Origin: Falsiroseomonas tokyonensis
GTDB lineage: Bacteria > Pseudomonadota > Alphaproteobacteria > Acetobacterales > Acetobacteraceae
NCBI RefSeq assembly: GCF_019024325.1
Contig: NZ_JAFNJS010000003.1
Coordinates: 186,001-250,000, forward strand
Length of the DNA: 64,000 bases
Reading direction: 5' to 3'
This document shows, one piece after another, positions 34,028-43,237 of the stretch (positions within the stretch are counted from its first letter, which is position 1; every line of letters begins with the position of its first letter). A model generated the notes under the pieces. That model ran no database searches, was not told the origin of the DNA, and worked only from the letters and a program-made list of their open reading frames with translations. The position numbers and the translations under genes were made by a program.

Positions 34028-34795
34028 CTACAACACCGTCACCGTCTGGATCGCGCCGGAGGCGGCGTAGAGGATGCTGTAGCTAGTCCAGTCGTGCTGG
34101 TTCAGCAGGTCGTAGTCGGTGACGCGCATCCGGCCATCCGCCAGGTGCTCCACCGCATAGTCCAGCCGGCCCTGGCTGTCGTAATCCTGGTCCAGGCTTC
34201 TGCCATCCGTGCCGGTGGTGCGGCGGTAGTCCAGCACGCCATTGGCGGAGTTGTAGTCCTCGCTGACCGTGCCGCCATTGGCCTGCTGGATATAGACGTA
34301 GTCGCGCTGGTTTGTGGCGACATCGTAGTCGATGGATTCGCGGGTGCCGTCCAGGCCGAGGGTGGAGATGAAGTCTGTGCGGCCGCTGGCGGCGTCATAG
34401 ACAATGCTCTGCTGCCGGAAAGCGAAGACATCCTCGATGGGCGGACCGAGCGGGGGGACGAGGTTGAACTGGCTAACGGAAATGGTTCGGCCCTGAGCGT
34501 CCTTAACCGTATAGGTCTCGCTGCCACGAAATTCGTAGGTGTCGAAATAGGTGATGTGCAGCAACTGGCTACTGCCGTCATCCATCAGGATTTCCACATC
34601 CGTGAGCCGCGTCTGCTCGATCGTGCCGTCAACAATGATGTTGTTCTGGATGCTGTAGCGCGCCCAGGGATGCGCATCCGACAGATCATAATCAGTTGCG
34701 GATTGCGGCAGCAGCTCCACACCGGTGTCGTAGGGGACCCATTCATAGTCCACCTCCCCGCTGATGGGGTCGAGGACCGTGATCGTGCTGGACAT
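34028..34795 (-). CDS. YD-like repeat protein of unknown function
   Basis: A 255-aa acidic protein without a signal peptide or TM helix. The C-terminal half contains five units of about 24 residues, each built around [DV]Y[DN] with a following [DE][YFW] and a DG or GG turn (SIVYDAASGRTDF, SIDYDVATNQRDY, SEDYNSANGVLDY, DQDYDSQGRLDY, VTDYDLLNQHDW). A similar unit sits near the N-terminus (ATDYDLSDAHPWARYSI). These resemble Rhs/YD repeats but are shorter. ATG 34795 is used. Convergent with the MBL gene, 3 bases apart. Confidence 0.6.
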   Translation of the reverse strand: MSSTITVLDPISGEVDYEWVPYDTGVELLPQSATDYDLSDAHPWARYSIQNNIIVDGTIEQTRLTDVEILMDDGSSQLLHITYFDTYEFRGSETYTVKDAQGRTISVSQFNLVPPLGPPIEDVFAFRQQSIVYDAASGRTDFISTLGLDGTRESIDYDVATNQRDYVYIQQANGGTVSEDYNSANGVLDYRRTTGTDGRSLDQDYDSQGRLDYAVEHLADGRMRVTDYDLLNQHDWTSYSILYAASGAIQTVTVL

Positions 34796-34885
34796 GCCGT
34801 GCTCCGACGCTCTGCCAAAGTATACTAAGTTAACGGCACATGGTGTCCAGGCAGCGCCCCTTCCGCACACTCTCGTGAAGGCGTC

Positions 34886-35563
34886 TCAGCCGTCGCTCAT
34901 CCGGTTGTCCTGCCCGCGGAAGACGATGCGCGGCCGCTCCGCCCGCTTCTCCGCCGGCACCTCCAGCCATTCGGCGAATTCGGTCAGGATCTTCGCCGTG
35001 ATATCGGCGAGCTTCGCCGCGCGTGCCTGGCTCAGCGGATACCAGTCCAGACCCTCCAGCTCCCCGGACCCGCCGATCTCGCCGCGTACGGCCTCCGCCG
35101 GGGCGATCAGGAAGCGGGCGTTGAAGCGCATGCTGCGGGTGGTCGGCGTGACGGCGCGGCAGAGGTAGTCCAGCGGCGCGAGATCGGCGAGCAGGCGCTG
35201 CCCCTTCATCTCGCCCAGCAGCAGCCCGGTCTCCTCGTACAATTCGCGCGCCGCCGCAACGCCCAGCGCGCGCGCCAGGGATGGCTTCGCCCGATGTGCC
35301 AGCAGCCCGAAGGTTTCGGGCTTCATCTCGGACAGCGCCTTCACGCCATGATCCGCGCGATCCACCCGACCACCCGGAAACACCAGGATGCTCGGCATGA
35401 ACTTGTGCTTGGCGTGGCGCATGCCCATCAGGATCTCGGGCTCGCCCGAACCTTGCCGCCAGACGATCAGGCTCGCCGCATGGCGCGGCACCACGGTGCG
35501 CTTGCGCGGGGTGGGCACCAGGTCGCCGGTGCCGCCGGGATTGTCGGCCGTTGCGTCAGCCAA
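34886..35563 (-). CDS. Nudix hydrolase
   Basis: A 225-aa protein. The Nudix box is AARELYEETGLLLG, but between the usual PGG (FPGGRVD) and this part lies an insertion of about 30 residues, as in the NUDT7/NUDT19-like branch that acts on CoA derivatives. TTG 35563 is used, overlapping the nitroreductase stop by 8 bases; the nearest ATG is too far inside the domain. Its operon includes acyl-CoA enzymes, consistent with CoA or acyl-CoA pyrophosphate hydrolysis. Confidence 0.78.
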   Translation of the reverse strand: MADATADNPGGTGDLVPTPRKRTVVPRHAASLIVWRQGSGEPEILMGMRHAKHKFMPSILVFPGGRVDRADHGVKALSEMKPETFGLLAHRAKPSLARALGVAAARELYEETGLLLGEMKGQRLLADLAPLDYLCRAVTPTTRSMRFNARFLIAPAEAVRGEIGGSGELEGLDWYPLSQARAAKLADITAKILTEFAEWLEVPAEKRAERPRIVFRGQDNRMSDG

Positions 35564-36368
35564 GGTTAATGCCCCTCGTCGCCAGCCAGGCGCGGAAATT
35601 CGCGCGCTCGGGCACGGACAATTGCCGCGCCGCATTTTCGGACCAAGTGCAGCCTTCCGGCTTCGCACCATGCACCTCCGGATAGCGCGGCTTGCCGGGT
35701 GGGCGCAGCGCGTCATAGGCGGGCAGGGCGGCGGCGAGGCCGCTGTCGTCATAGGTCTCGCGATGCACCACCACCGAGGGCGGCAGGCGCGGCGAGGTCT
35801 CGTTGCGCCGCGCGGGGAAGCCCAGCGTCAGCCCGGCCAGCGGAAACACGCCTTCCGGCAGGCCGAACAGCTGCTGCACCAGCGCGAGGTTGTTGCGGAC
35901 ATAGGAGATCGGGCAGGTGCCGAGCCCCGCCGCTTCCGCCGCCATCACGCAGAAGCCCAGCGCCAGCGCCGCATCCGCGCTGGCATTGAGAAAGGTGTCG
36001 ATGCTGTCATTGGCATGCGTGCGACCATGGGCGTCGCAGACCTGCCGGCCACGGCGGATATCGCCGCAGAACAGCAGCAGCACCGGTGCCTGCTTGATCC
36101 AGGGCATGGTGCCGATCGCATCCGCCACCTGCGCAATCTTGGTCGCATCCCGCGTCACCAGGATCGAATACTGCTGCAGGTCGGATTTCGCGGGCGCCGA
36201 TTGCGCGCCAGCCAGCACCAGATCCAGTAGCGCATCCGGCACCGCATCCGGCCGGTAGCTGCGCGTCACGCGCCGGTCCAGCAGCAGGGCCAGGCCGGGC
36301 GGGATTTCCGCGGGCGGGGCGAAGGGCAGGGCGCCGTAGCGGGCGCGGATCAGGGCTTCAGCATCCAT
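35556..36368 (-). CDS. nitroreductase family flavoprotein
   Basis: A 270-aa FMN-dependent NAD(P)H oxidoreductase. Signatures: RRVTRSYRPDAVPDALL (FMN phosphate site), SDLQQYSILVTRD, DTFLNASADAALALGFCVMAAEAAGLGTCPISYVRN and the C-terminal TLGFPARRNETSPRLP. Physiological substrate not predictable. The ATG at 36366-36368 (MDAEALIRARY) is used. It sits between the acyl-CoA ligase and Nudix genes in one operon. Confidence 0.9.
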   Translation of the reverse strand: MDAEALIRARYGALPFAPPAEIPPGLALLLDRRVTRSYRPDAVPDALLDLVLAGAQSAPAKSDLQQYSILVTRDATKIAQVADAIGTMPWIKQAPVLLLFCGDIRRGRQVCDAHGRTHANDSIDTFLNASADAALALGFCVMAAEAAGLGTCPISYVRNNLALVQQLFGLPEGVFPLAGLTLGFPARRNETSPRLPPSVVVHRETYDDSGLAAALPAYDALRPPGKPRYPEVHGAKPEGCTWSENAARQLSVPERANFRAWLATRGINLG

Positions 36369-36390
36369 GATCCGCAGCCTGCCATGACAG

Positions 36391-38430
36391 CTACCGCAGC
36401 ACCACCCAGGCATCCGCCACGGTGACACCCTCGCCCGGCCGGCCGACGATCAGCGGATTGATCTCCGCCTCCGCCACCTGCGGCACGGAGGCGAGGCGGG
36501 AGGCGGCGACCACCGCCTCCGCCAGCGCATCCAGATCGCCCTTCGGCAGATTGCGCCAGCCCGACAGCGGCTTCAGCGCGCGCACCTCCGCGATCATCTC
36601 CCGCGCTGTCTCCAGATCCACGGGTGCCAGCCGCAGCGCGATGTCGCGATGCAACTCCGACAGCACGCCGCCGGCGCCGAGCAGCACCACCGGCCCCACC
36701 TCGGGGTCGCGCCGGAAGCCGAGGATCGCCTCCGCCAGGCCCTTGCGCATCTGCTGCACCAGCAGGCCGGTGATGCGCGCGCTGGGCGCCGCCGCGGCGA
36801 CGCGGGCGCGCATGGCGGCCGCGGCCTCGCGCAGCGCATCGGCAGCGGGCAGGTTCAGCACGACGCCGCCCACCTCCGTCTTGTGCGCGATATCCGGCGA
36901 GAGGATCTTGAGTGCCACAGGATAGCCCATGCCGCTGGGCGGCGTGTCCTGCATCACCGCGAAGGGGGAGGCGAGGCCGAGGGCCGCGAAGAGGCGGCGT
37001 GCATCCGCCTCATCCGGCTGGGCCGGCAGCGTGATGCTGGGCGCGGCCGGATCGGGCAGCTCGCGCGGTGCCTGCCAGGCGCAATAGGCATTGATGCAAT
37101 CCGCCGCGCTCTCGGCGGTGCGGAAGGCGGCGATGCCGGCCTCGGCCAGCAGGCGCAGCGAGGCCTCGGCCTGCGGCGCGAGGAAGGCCGCCACGGGCTT
37201 GCCGGGGATCTTCGTGCCCTCGACGATGCCGGCCACTGCATCCTTCGGACGGAACTGCGCCGAGCTGCCGATGACGGCCAGCACCAGGTCGGTGTCGTCG
37301 GCCGCGCGCAGCGCATCCAGCGCCGCCATGACGCGATCCGGCCGCGCACCGGCCAGCGTCAGGTCCAGCAGCCGCGCATGGCTGTTGAACTTTGCCGCCT
37401 CCAGCTTGGCTGCGGCATGCGCATCCGGCTTGCGTGCCTCGATGCCCAGAACGCCGAGCGCATCGACGGCCAGCGCACCACCGCCGCCCGTCGTCGTCAT
37501 CACGCTGACGGCGCGATGACTATGCGCCGGCGCGCGCCGGCCTGCGACCAGCAGCGGCAATTCCAGCAGGGATTCGAGCATGGAGACGCGGAGGATTCCA
37601 TGCGCGCGGAAGAAGGCGTCCGCCGCCGCATCACTGCCGGCGAGCGCGCCGGTGTGGCTGGTGGCGAGCTCCGCGCCAAAGGGGCTGCGGCCGAGCTTCA
37701 GCGCGACGATCGGTTTCTTCAATGCGCGCGCCTTGGCGGCGGCGGCGGCCATCTGCTCCGGCGCGCGCATCGATTCGAGGAACAGCGCGACGACATCCAC
37801 ATCGGGGTCGTCGAGCAGCAGCGAGGCGATCTCGCCCGCCGTCAGATCGGCCTCGTTGCCCGTGCCCACGAGATGCGAGAAGCCCAGCCCCCGCGCGGCG
37901 CCGCGCGACAGCAGCGCGCCCATCATGGAGCCGGATTGCGAGACCAGCGCGACGCGCCCGGCCGGCAGCTCCTCCGCCTCCAGCGCCGCATTGGTGGTCA
38001 GCGCGGTGCGGGCGTTCAGGTTGACGATGCCCATGGAATTCGGGCCGAGCAGCCGCATTCCGCCCGCCTGTGCCGCGGCCAGCACGCGCGACTGAAGGGC
38101 CGCGCCTTCCGGCCCGGATTCCGCGAAACCATCGGCCAGCACGCAGGCCACGGGAATCTTCCGGGCTGCGCAGGCCGCGACCTGCGCTTCCACATTGTCC
38201 GTGCCGAGCAGGATATAGGCGAAGTCGATGTCGCCCGGGATATCCGCCAGGGAAGCATAGGCGCGCTCACCCAGCACCGTCTCCGCCCGCGGATTCACGG
38301 GGAAGAGTTCGCCCGAAAAACCGTGGCGGCGCAGGTAGCGTTGCGGCCGCGCCGTGAGGCGCTGTTCGTCGGCGGATGCGCCGATCAGCGCGACGCGGCG
38401 CGGATTCAGCAGGGCCTGGGCGAGGCTCAT
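36391..38430 (-). CDS. ADP-forming acyl-CoA synthetase (acetate-CoA ligase family)
   Basis: A 679-aa fusion: CoA-binding domain (NPRRVALIGASADEQRL), succinyl-CoA-ligase-like domain with SQSGSMMGALLSRGAARGLGF and the phosphorylated His259 in TSHTGALAGSD, and a C-terminal ATP-grasp domain (GYPVALKILSPDIAHKTEVGGVVLNL). It would convert an acyl-CoA plus ADP and phosphate to acid, CoA and ATP, or the reverse. Its ATG overlaps the acyl-CoA dehydrogenase stop (ATGA). Acyl specificity is unknown. Confidence 0.9.
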   Translation of the reverse strand: MSLAQALLNPRRVALIGASADEQRLTARPQRYLRRHGFSGELFPVNPRAETVLGERAYASLADIPGDIDFAYILLGTDNVEAQVAACAARKIPVACVLADGFAESGPEGAALQSRVLAAAQAGGMRLLGPNSMGIVNLNARTALTTNAALEAEELPAGRVALVSQSGSMMGALLSRGAARGLGFSHLVGTGNEADLTAGEIASLLLDDPDVDVVALFLESMRAPEQMAAAAAKARALKKPIVALKLGRSPFGAELATSHTGALAGSDAAADAFFRAHGILRVSMLESLLELPLLVAGRRAPAHSHRAVSVMTTTGGGGALAVDALGVLGIEARKPDAHAAAKLEAAKFNSHARLLDLTLAGARPDRVMAALDALRAADDTDLVLAVIGSSAQFRPKDAVAGIVEGTKIPGKPVAAFLAPQAEASLRLLAEAGIAAFRTAESAADCINAYCAWQAPRELPDPAAPSITLPAQPDEADARRLFAALGLASPFAVMQDTPPSGMGYPVALKILSPDIAHKTEVGGVVLNLPAADALREAAAAMRARVAAAAPSARITGLLVQQMRKGLAEAILGFRRDPEVGPVVLLGAGGVLSELHRDIALRLAPVDLETAREMIAEVRALKPLSGWRNLPKGDLDALAEAVVAASRLASVPQVAEAEINPLIVGRPGEGVTVADAWVVLR

Positions 38431-39581
38431 GCCTTGGGCGGCCGCTGCGAAAAGCTGCGGCCGAAGACGCCCTCGGCGATGCGGTTCTTCATCATCTCGA
38501 GGCTGCCGCCGGCGATCATCCAGCCGCGCGTCTTGCGCACGCAGTATTCGATCAGCAGGTCCTGGCTGTAGCCGGTGCCGCCCATGATCTGCATGGACTC
38601 GTTCGAGCACATCCAGCCCGCCTGGTTGCAGGCGTATTTTGCGAGCGCGACGTCCTGCGGATCGGGCAGCCCGCCCTTGGCGCGGACCGCGGCGCGATAG
38701 AGCAGCAACTGCGCGCTATCCAGCGCCACGCGCATCTCCGCGAACTTCCATTGCAGCCCCTGGAATTCCATCAGCGCCCGGCCGAACTGCTTGCGCTGCT
38801 CGGCATGCGCCTTGGCCTGGCGGAAGCAGTATTCGCCGAGTGCCAGCGCCCGCGTGGTGTTGCCTGCGCGCTCCACGTTGAAGCCGGAGATCTGCTTGCG
38901 AAATCCGCCTTCGCCGAGCAGCAGGTTTTCCTCAGGTACGAAGACATTGTCGAAATACAGGGCGCACCAGGTCTCGCCATTCATGTAGCGGCTGGGCTGA
39001 CCGAGCCGAAAGCCCTCCATGCCGCGTTCCAGCAGGACGGAGCCGATGCCGTTCACGCCGGGGGCGAAGCGGCAGTAGATGACGAAGACGCCGGCATCCT
39101 CGGTGTTGGAGGTGAAGACCTTGCCGCCGTTCAGCACATAGCCGCCCTGCACCTTGGTGGCGGTGGTCTTCAGGTCGGTCAGTGCCGAGCCCGCATCGGG
39201 CTCCGTCATGCCGACGGCGGCGATGGTCTCGCCGCGCAGCAGCGGCTCGAAGTAGCGCTTCTTCTGGTCGGGCGTGGCGTATTCCGCGAAGGTGCGGAAC
39301 GCTCCGAAATTGCCGGCCTGCAGCACATCGGCGCTGCGCGGGCAGACATAGGCGATCTGCTCCATGGCGAGGATCGCATCGAACAGCGTGCCGCCCTGGC
39401 CGCCATCCTCCTCCGGCACCATGATGCCGAACAGGCCGTTCTCGGCCATCAGCTTCGCGACATCCCAGGGGAAGCGCTCGTCATGCGCGCGGGCCAGCGC
39501 GTCCTTGGCCAGGTGCTGTTCGGCGAAGCGGCGGACGGAATCCTGGAACGCGACCTGTTCCTCGGTGAGCGAAAAATCCAT
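38427..39581 (-). CDS. acyl-CoA dehydrogenase
   Basis: A 384-aa FAD enzyme that oxidises an acyl-CoA to the enoyl-CoA. Motifs: VGMTEPDAGSALTDLKTTA (FAD/substrate site), FNVERAGNTTRALALGEYCFRQA and YACNQAGWMCSNESMQIMGGTGYSQDLLIEYCVRKTRG. The usual catalytic Glu position near GGTGY-type motifs cannot be assigned with certainty here. The ATG at 39579-39581 overlaps the SDR stop by one base. Confidence 0.93.
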   Translation of the reverse strand: MDFSLTEEQVAFQDSVRRFAEQHLAKDALARAHDERFPWDVAKLMAENGLFGIMVPEEDGGQGGTLFDAILAMEQIAYVCPRSADVLQAGNFGAFRTFAEYATPDQKKRYFEPLLRGETIAAVGMTEPDAGSALTDLKTTATKVQGGYVLNGGKVFTSNTEDAGVFVIYCRFAPGVNGIGSVLLERGMEGFRLGQPSRYMNGETWCALYFDNVFVPEENLLLGEGGFRKQISGFNVERAGNTTRALALGEYCFRQAKAHAEQRKQFGRALMEFQGLQWKFAEMRVALDSAQLLLYRAAVRAKGGLPDPQDVALAKYACNQAGWMCSNESMQIMGGTGYSQDLLIEYCVRKTRGWMIAGGSLEMMKNRIAEGVFGRSFSQRPPKA

Positions 39582-40492
39582 CAGACGGGGTCCCAGGAAA
39601 ACACGTCGCCGGAGCGATCGAGCGGCAGGAAGTGGCTGCGCAAGGCGGGCAGGGCGGTCTCGGCGATCGCCTCCGGCGTCCAGCCGCCGGCGCTGTGCGT
39701 GGAGCGGATCGGCCGCGGCTGGCTGAACAGGAACAGCTCGTTGTGGCGCGCCGCGAAGATCTGCCCGGTGACGTCTTTGGCGGCGTCGGAGGCGAGGAAC
39801 ACGGCCAGCGGCGCGTTCTTGTCCGGCGTCATCTGCTGCAGCCGCGCGACGCGTGCCTTCTCCGCCTCCGTGGAGGAGGGGATGGAGCTGGTCATGCGCG
39901 ACCAGGCGAAGGGCGCGATGCAATTGGACCGCACGCCAAAACGCTGCATGTCCAGCGCGATGGATTTTGACAATGCTGCCACGCCGAGCTTGGCCGCGGA
40001 GTAGTTCGCCTGGCCGAAATTGCCGATGAGGCCGGAGGTGGAGGTCATGTGCACATAGGCGCCGCTGCCCTGCTTGCGGAACTGCTCCGCCGCAGCACGG
40101 CTGACGAAGAAGCTGCCGTTCAGATGCACATTGATGACCGCCAGCCATTCCTCGGGCGACATCTTGTGGAAGATCTGGTCGCGCAGGATGCCGGCATTGT
40201 TGACCACGATGTCGATTCGGCCGAAGGCGTCCAGCGCCTGCGCCACGATCCGCTGCGCGCTACCCCAATCCGCCACGCTGTCGGTATTGGCCACGGCCTT
40301 GCCGCCGCGCTGGTGGATGATGGCCACCGTCTGCTCGCCGGGAGTTGCGGAGGTCGGGCCCTCGCCGGTCAGGCTGGCGCCGATATCGTTTACCACCACG
40401 GAGGCGCCGGCCAGCGCCATGGCGAGGGCAATCTCCCGCCCAATGCCGCCGCCCGCACCGGTGACGATCGCCACCTTGCCTTCGAGCATCAT
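39581..40492 (-). CDS. SDR oxidoreductase, 3-hydroxyacyl-CoA dehydrogenase (MFE-2) type
   Basis: A 303-aa classical SDR, longer than usual at the C-terminus. NAD site TGAGGGIG, NNAG motif, Ser in MTSTSGLIG and YSAAK (catalytic Tyr/Lys). The segment VVVNDIGASLTGEG and the long C-terminus resemble the (R)-hydroxyacyl-CoA dehydrogenase domain of peroxisomal MFE-2. As first gene of the operon with an acyl-CoA dehydrogenase and CoA ligase, it likely works in acyl-CoA degradation. Confidence 0.9.
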   Translation of the reverse strand: MMLEGKVAIVTGAGGGIGREIALAMALAGASVVVNDIGASLTGEGPTSATPGEQTVAIIHQRGGKAVANTDSVADWGSAQRIVAQALDAFGRIDIVVNNAGILRDQIFHKMSPEEWLAVINVHLNGSFFVSRAAAEQFRKQGSGAYVHMTSTSGLIGNFGQANYSAAKLGVAALSKSIALDMQRFGVRSNCIAPFAWSRMTSSIPSSTEAEKARVARLQQMTPDKNAPLAVFLASDAAKDVTGQIFAARHNELFLFSQPRPIRSTHSAGGWTPEAIAETALPALRSHFLPLDRSGDVFSWDPV

Positions 40493-40597
40493 CTTGTTGC
40501 CTCCTATCCGTGCACGGCGCTTCTAATCTTCCAAGGAAGGGGCGTGAAGCCGGGTTGCCGCATCACGGGGGTGCCCTAAACTCAAGCCTGGATACAA

Positions 40598-41377
40598 GTG
40601 GGGGACATGGTGGCCTTCGTGGAGCTGGATGGGGTCGGCATGACCTTCCGCGGGCGTACCGGCGCCTATGAAGCGGTGCGGGATTTCAACCTGGAGTTGT
40701 CCGAGGGCGAGTTCTTCTGCCTGCTGGGCACATCCGGCTGCGGCAAGACCACGGTGATGAACATGCTCGCCGGTTTCGATACGCCGACCTCCGGCCAGAT
40801 CCGCCTGGAGGGCAAGCCCGTGCGCGGCCCCGGCGCCGATCGTGGCGTGGTCTTCCAGGGCCATGACAGCCTCTATGACTGGCTGACGGCGCGGGACAAT
40901 ATCGCCTTCGGCCTGCGCCTGCGCGGCATGGGCCGCGGCGAAAGGCGCGCCATCGCCGACCGCTTCCTGAACATGGTCGGGCTGAAGGGCCAGGGCGACA
41001 AGCACCCATCGGAGCTGTCCGGCGGCATGAAGCAGCGCATCCAGATCGCGCGTGCGCTGGCGAACGACCCGCGCATGCTGCTGATGGACGAGCCCTTCGG
41101 CGCGCTGGATGCGATGACGCGCGCGGTGCTGCAGGGTGAGCTTTCGCGCATCTGGTCGGAGAACCGGAAGACCGTGCTGTTCATCACGCATGACATCGAG
41201 GAGGCCTGCGCGCTGGCCACCCGCGTCGGCGTGATGAAGCGCGGCCCGGGCGGGACGCTGAAGGCGGTGGTGCCGATCGACCTGCCCTTTCCGCGTGAAC
41301 GCACTTCCGATGCCTTCATGGCCAGCTTCCGCCAGGTGCATGAGCTGATCCATGCGGAGATCCACCCCCATGCATAG
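40598..41377 (+). CDS. NitT/TauT-family ABC importer ATPase
   Basis: A 259-aa SsuB/TauB-like ATPase. Walker A is [10 protein letters not shown]-loop in [14 protein letters not shown], signature LSGGMKQR, Walker [12 protein letters not shown], switch His in ITHDIEEA. Substrates of this family include sulfonates, nitrate and aromatic or pyrimidine compounds. GTG 40598 is used; ATG 40607 is an alternative. Divergent from the SDR operon with a shared 105-base promoter gap. The stop overlaps the permease start by 8 bases. Confidence 0.9.
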   Translation: MGDMVAFVELDGVGMTFRGRTGAYEAVRDFNLELSEGEFFCLLGTSGCGKTTVMNMLAGFDTPTSGQIRLEGKPVRGPGADRGVVFQGHDSLYDWLTARDNIAFGLRLRGMGRGERRAIADRFLNMVGLKGQGDKHPSELSGGMKQRIQIARALANDPRMLLMDEPFGALDAMTRAVLQGELSRIWSENRKTVLFITHDIEEACALATRVGVMKRGPGGTLKAVVPIDLPFPRERTSDAFMASFRQVHELIHAEIHPHA

Positions 41378-42131
41378 CCGCGCTGCCACCATCATCGGCT
41401 ATGTGCTGGGCTTCGCGCTGCTGTTCGTCATCTGGCACCTGGCATCGCGCTACCTGGTCAGCTCCGTGCTCTTCCCCTCGCCCTTCCCGGTCTTCGAGCG
41501 CGGCTGGGTTCTGCTGGAGGAAGGGCTGCTGCAGGAATCCGTCTGGGCCTCGATGCGCCGCATCATCCAGGGGTTTCTCCTCGGCTCTGCCATCGGCATC
41601 CCGATCGGCCTGGCCATCGGCAGTTTCCGGCCGGTGCGGCTGCTGCTGGAACCCTGGACGGAGTTTTTCCGCTTCATCCCGGCCGTGGCCATGATCACCG
41701 TGGCGGTGATCTGGTTCGGCATCGGGGAGGAGAGCAAGATCTTCCTGATCGCCTATACCACCGTCTTCGTCGTGGTGATCGCGACGGCGGCCGGCGTCGG
41801 CGCCGTGGGCAAGGACAAGGTTCGCGCGGCACAATGCCTGGGCGCCAACAAGTTCCAGGTCTTCGCCCTCGTCGCCCTGCCGGCGACGGTGCCCTACATC
41901 CTCACCGGCATGCGGCTGGCGATGGCGAATGCCTTCGTCACCATCGTGGCGGCGGAGCTTGTGGCCAGCAATGATGGGCTAGGCAAGATGCTGTGGGATG
42001 CGCGGCTGTTCATGCAGGTGGAGGATATCTTCGTCGCGCTGATTTCGCTCGGCCTGCTGGGCTTCGCGACGGACCGCGTGTTTCGCCTGCTGATCCGCGC
42101 CTTCGCGGGCCGCTTCAACCCGACCATGTGA
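41370..42131 (+). CDS. NitT/TauT-family ABC importer permease
   Basis: A 253-aa membrane protein with about six helices and the EAA-type loop [26 protein letters not shown]. The start ATG 41370 ([14 protein letters not shown]) overlaps the ATPase stop; ATG 41352 would add six residues. Forms the membrane pore with the ATPase and the binding protein that follows 20 bases later. Confidence 0.9.
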   Translation: MHSRAATIIGYVLGFALLFVIWHLASRYLVSSVLFPSPFPVFERGWVLLEEGLLQESVWASMRRIIQGFLLGSAIGIPIGLAIGSFRPVRLLLEPWTEFFRFIPAVAMITVAVIWFGIGEESKIFLIAYTTVFVVVIATAAGVGAVGKDKVRAAQCLGANKFQVFALVALPATVPYILTGMRLAMANAFVTIVAAELVASNDGLGKMLWDARLFMQVEDIFVALISLGLLGFATDRVFRLLIRAFAGRFNPTM

Positions 42132-42151
42132 CAAACAGGGAGAACAAGAAC

Positions 42152-43105
42152 ATGCTTCGCCGAACCCTTCTCGCCGCCGGTGGCGCCGCACTCGCCGCGC
42201 CGGCCTTCGCCCAGAACGCGCCGCTGCGCATGACCATCGCCACCGGCGTCGATCCCTCCTTCGCGCCCTACTACGTCGCCCGCGAAGGCGGCTTCTTCCA
42301 GCGCAACGGGCTGGACGTGACGGTGAATACCGGCCCCTCCGGCTCCGCGATGGTGGCCTTCCTGATCGGCAACCAGATCAACTCCGCCTATGGCGCCGAA
42401 CAGGCCGGCGTCTCCGCCCATCTGGTCGACCCCAACGTGGTGGCGGTGGCGGAGGGCACGGCGCTGCTGCGCTGGATCAGCGTGCTCGGCCGCAATGTGG
42501 AGAATATGGAGGCGCTGAAGGGCAAGAAGGTCGGCGTCGCCCGCGGCACCGGCAGCGAGACCTTCTGGCTGTCCGTCGTCGCCAAGCTCAATCTCAACCC
42601 GGCCGACTATACCATCGTGAACGTCGAGGCGCCCGAGATGGTGGCGGCGCTGGAGCGCGGCAATATCGACGCCTTCGCGGTCTGGGAGCCCTGGCCGACG
42701 CGCGCCATGCGCGCCATCCCGAACACCAAGATCCTCGTCTCCAACGAGCAGATCCAGATCGTCCGCAACTTCGTCTACATGAACAAGGGCTGGGCGCAGT
42801 CCAACATGGAGGCGACGACGCGGCTGATGCGGTCGCTGATCCAGGCGCAGGAATTCATCGCCGCGAACCCGACCGAGGCCGCCGCCCAGGTCGCCCGCTT
42901 CCTGCGCCAGGACCGCGCCTTCATCGCGGAGCTGATGACCAAGGTCGAGTACAAGATGAACCTGACGCCCGACAGCGTCGGCAATATCCAGCTCGCCATC
43001 GACCAGCTGCGCGGCATGAACCGCCTGTCCAAGGAAGTGACGCCGGCCGAGGTGATCTGGAAAGAACCGCTGGCCGCCGCCGCTTCCGGGCGCGTGATGA
43101 TCTGA
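42152..43105 (+). CDS. NitT/TauT-family periplasmic substrate-binding protein
   Basis: A 317-aa SBP with a Sec signal (MLRRTLLAAGGAALAAPAFA, cut before QNAPL). The mature part has the family start MTIATGVDPSFAPYYVAREGGFF and EALKGKKVGVARGTGSETFW. Completes the importer operon. The ligand is not predictable; no sulfonate- or taurine-specific enzymes are adjacent. Confidence 0.92.
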   Translation: MLRRTLLAAGGAALAAPAFAQNAPLRMTIATGVDPSFAPYYVAREGGFFQRNGLDVTVNTGPSGSAMVAFLIGNQINSAYGAEQAGVSAHLVDPNVVAVAEGTALLRWISVLGRNVENMEALKGKKVGVARGTGSETFWLSVVAKLNLNPADYTIVNVEAPEMVAALERGNIDAFAVWEPWPTRAMRAIPNTKILVSNEQIQIVRNFVYMNKGWAQSNMEATTRLMRSLIQAQEFIAANPTEAAAQVARFLRQDRAFIAELMTKVEYKMNLTPDSVGNIQLAIDQLRGMNRLSKEVTPAEVIWKEPLAAAASGRVMI

Positions 43106-43116
43106 TACCTGCGGCC

Positions 43117-43186
43117 GCATGGGCGGTTGAGGCCACGAATGTGGCCCACCGCCCATGCGTCATGCCGGAGGCATGCCTTCGGCATG
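43117..43186. repeat. mosaic palindromic intergenic repeat, copy A
   Basis: Two consecutive hairpins after the SBP stop. The first pairs GCATGGGCGGT (43117-43127) with ACCGCCCATGC (43148-43158) and contains an inner GGCCAC/GTGGCC stem with a GAAT loop. The second pairs CATGCCG (43161-43167) with CGGCATG (43180-43186). The same architecture recurs at 61674-61782. It lies between convergent genes and may act as a bidirectional terminator. Confidence 0.75.
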
Positions 43187-43237
43187 ACGAGCCCAGCGGC
43201 CGGAGGCCGCGCCCGGTGCCTGAGGGCAGGAAACCGC

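Noticed and set aside
36649-38571. A 640-codon plus-strand frame over the acyl-CoA ligase gene
   Set aside because: Antisense shadow of a clearly coding gene with conserved CoA-binding and ATP-grasp motifs.
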